Below, piece by piece: positions 5,872 to 6,125 of a DNA stretch of 6,125 bases. The position numbers and the translations under genes were made by a program. The stretch spans positions 1-6,125 of the forward strand of contig JAADDB010000154.1 in assembly GCA_013154135.1 (NCBI GenBank). Direction: 5' to 3'. Under the pieces are notes generated by a model. That model was not told where the DNA came from. It saw nothing but the letters and a program-made list of their open reading frames with translations, and did not search any database. This DNA comes from Chloroflexota bacterium. Its GTDB lineage: Bacteria > Chloroflexota > Anaerolineae > JAADDB01. How positions within the stretch are numbered: the stretch's first letter is position 1; the number at the start of each line of letters is the position of its first letter.

Positions 5872-6125
5872 CATATCAAAGTACTTTGGGAGAACTGTTT
5901 TGTGGGGCCGGCGGGCTTCATCCGCTGGCCACACAATGGCACGGGCGAGAACGTCGGTATCTGGCCAAGGGGCGGACCCGTCCGCGGCCAAGGTGCTGTC
6001 AGTCAATCAGCATGTCAAATGGACTGTTGAGCACGCATAACGGGTGCTGAGCCGCTAAAATCGGCCCGGTGTGTTCGTCTCTCTCCCCGGCGAAATGTTT
6101 TGCGTGGGTGGGGGCGGGCGAAGCC
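5872..6125. other. Gene-free region after hemCD
   Basis: This stretch has no credible gene and no clear rho-independent terminator. It begins with the 12-bp palindrome CAAAGTACTTTG (5877-5888), which has no T-run after it. The middle (5900-6068) can fold into several hairpins, listed separately. The last bases are G-rich and run off the window; a downstream gene or its leader may begin outside. Confidence 0.65.
5900..6068. other. Candidate structured RNA or multi-hairpin element
   Basis: Four hairpins follow each other. (1) 5900-5914 pairs with 5922-5936: 15 positions with one G/A mismatch and one G-U pair, 7-nt loop. (2) TGGCC (5962-5966) with GGCCA (5986-5990), enclosing GCGGA (5972-5976) with TCCGC (5981-5985), loop CCCG, and a 5-nt bulge on the left only. 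(3) GTGCT (5993-5997) with AGCAC (6030-6034), enclosing CAGTC (6000-6004) with GACTG (6022-6026). (4) GCCG (6051-6054) with CGGC (6062-6065), extendable by CGG/CCG. AGCAC can instead pair with GTGCT at 6044-6048, so stem 3 has a competing partner. It could be a leader of the next gene, a 3' element of hemCD or a small RNA on either strand. I cannot assign it to a known RNA class. Confidence 0.35.

Noticed and set aside
5877..5888. Palindrome CAAAGTACTTTG as the hemCD terminator
   Set aside because: It has no hairpin loop, is not GC-rich and has no following T-run.
5834..6040. ORF of 68 codons starting inside hemCD
   Set aside because: It begins within the hemCD coding region in another frame, has no visible ribosome binding site, and runs through the hairpin region.
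6106..6118. G-rich run as a possible G-quadruplex
   Set aside because: Only three runs of three or more G are visible before the window ends, and four are needed.

Overview
This is a GC-rich bacterial window with five complete protein genes and no rRNA, tRNA, CRISPR array or insertion sequence that I can see. Gene content and style (a fused HemC-HemD, a soluble GAF/HisKA_3 kinase with a NarL-type regulator, an EamA transporter, and heptanucleotide repeats between genes) fit a Chloroflexota bacterium of the Anaerolineae/Thermoflexia kind. That placement is an inference from general appearance, not from a marker gene.

Layout, left to right. Positions 1-227 hold no gene but carry a perfect 48-bp direct repeat embedded in 7-bp tandem repeats. 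An EamA/DMT transporter follows on the minus strand (228-1139). A 322-bp divergent intergenic region (1140-1461) carries a good sigma70-type promoter surrounded by an unusual set of interlocked dyads, then another heptad repeat just before a ribosome binding site. A two-component operon comes next: a NarL/FixJ response regulator (1462-2103) and its cytosolic GAF histidine kinase (2100-3563), overlapping by ATGA. A small ABM-domain protein lies on the minus strand (3573-3878), ending only 9 bp from the kinase. A 298-bp divergent intergenic region (3879-4176) follows. It has candidate promoters both ways and an FNR/CRP-type box positioned as a class II activator site for the next gene. That gene is hemCD (4177-5871), a fusion of hydroxymethylbilane synthase and uroporphyrinogen-III synthase. 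The last 254 bp (5872-6125) have no credible ORF but can form several strong hairpins.

How the parts may work together. HemCD performs two consecutive steps, porphobilinogen to hydroxymethylbilane to uroporphyrinogen III, the common precursor of heme, siroheme and cobalamin. The kinase/regulator pair is a complete signalling unit whose input is probably cytosolic. All eight kinase cysteines lie upstream of the catalytic core, seven of them in or around the GAF domain, which raises the possibility of a redox or metal-cofactor sensor. Together with the FNR-like box before hemCD, this suggests a loose redox theme, but nothing in the sequence proves that the two-component system controls hemCD. 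No known defence or mobile system is present. The most unusual items are the interlocked operator-like dyads at the two-component promoter, the FNR-like box before hemCD, the cysteine-rich sensor and the folded region after hemCD.
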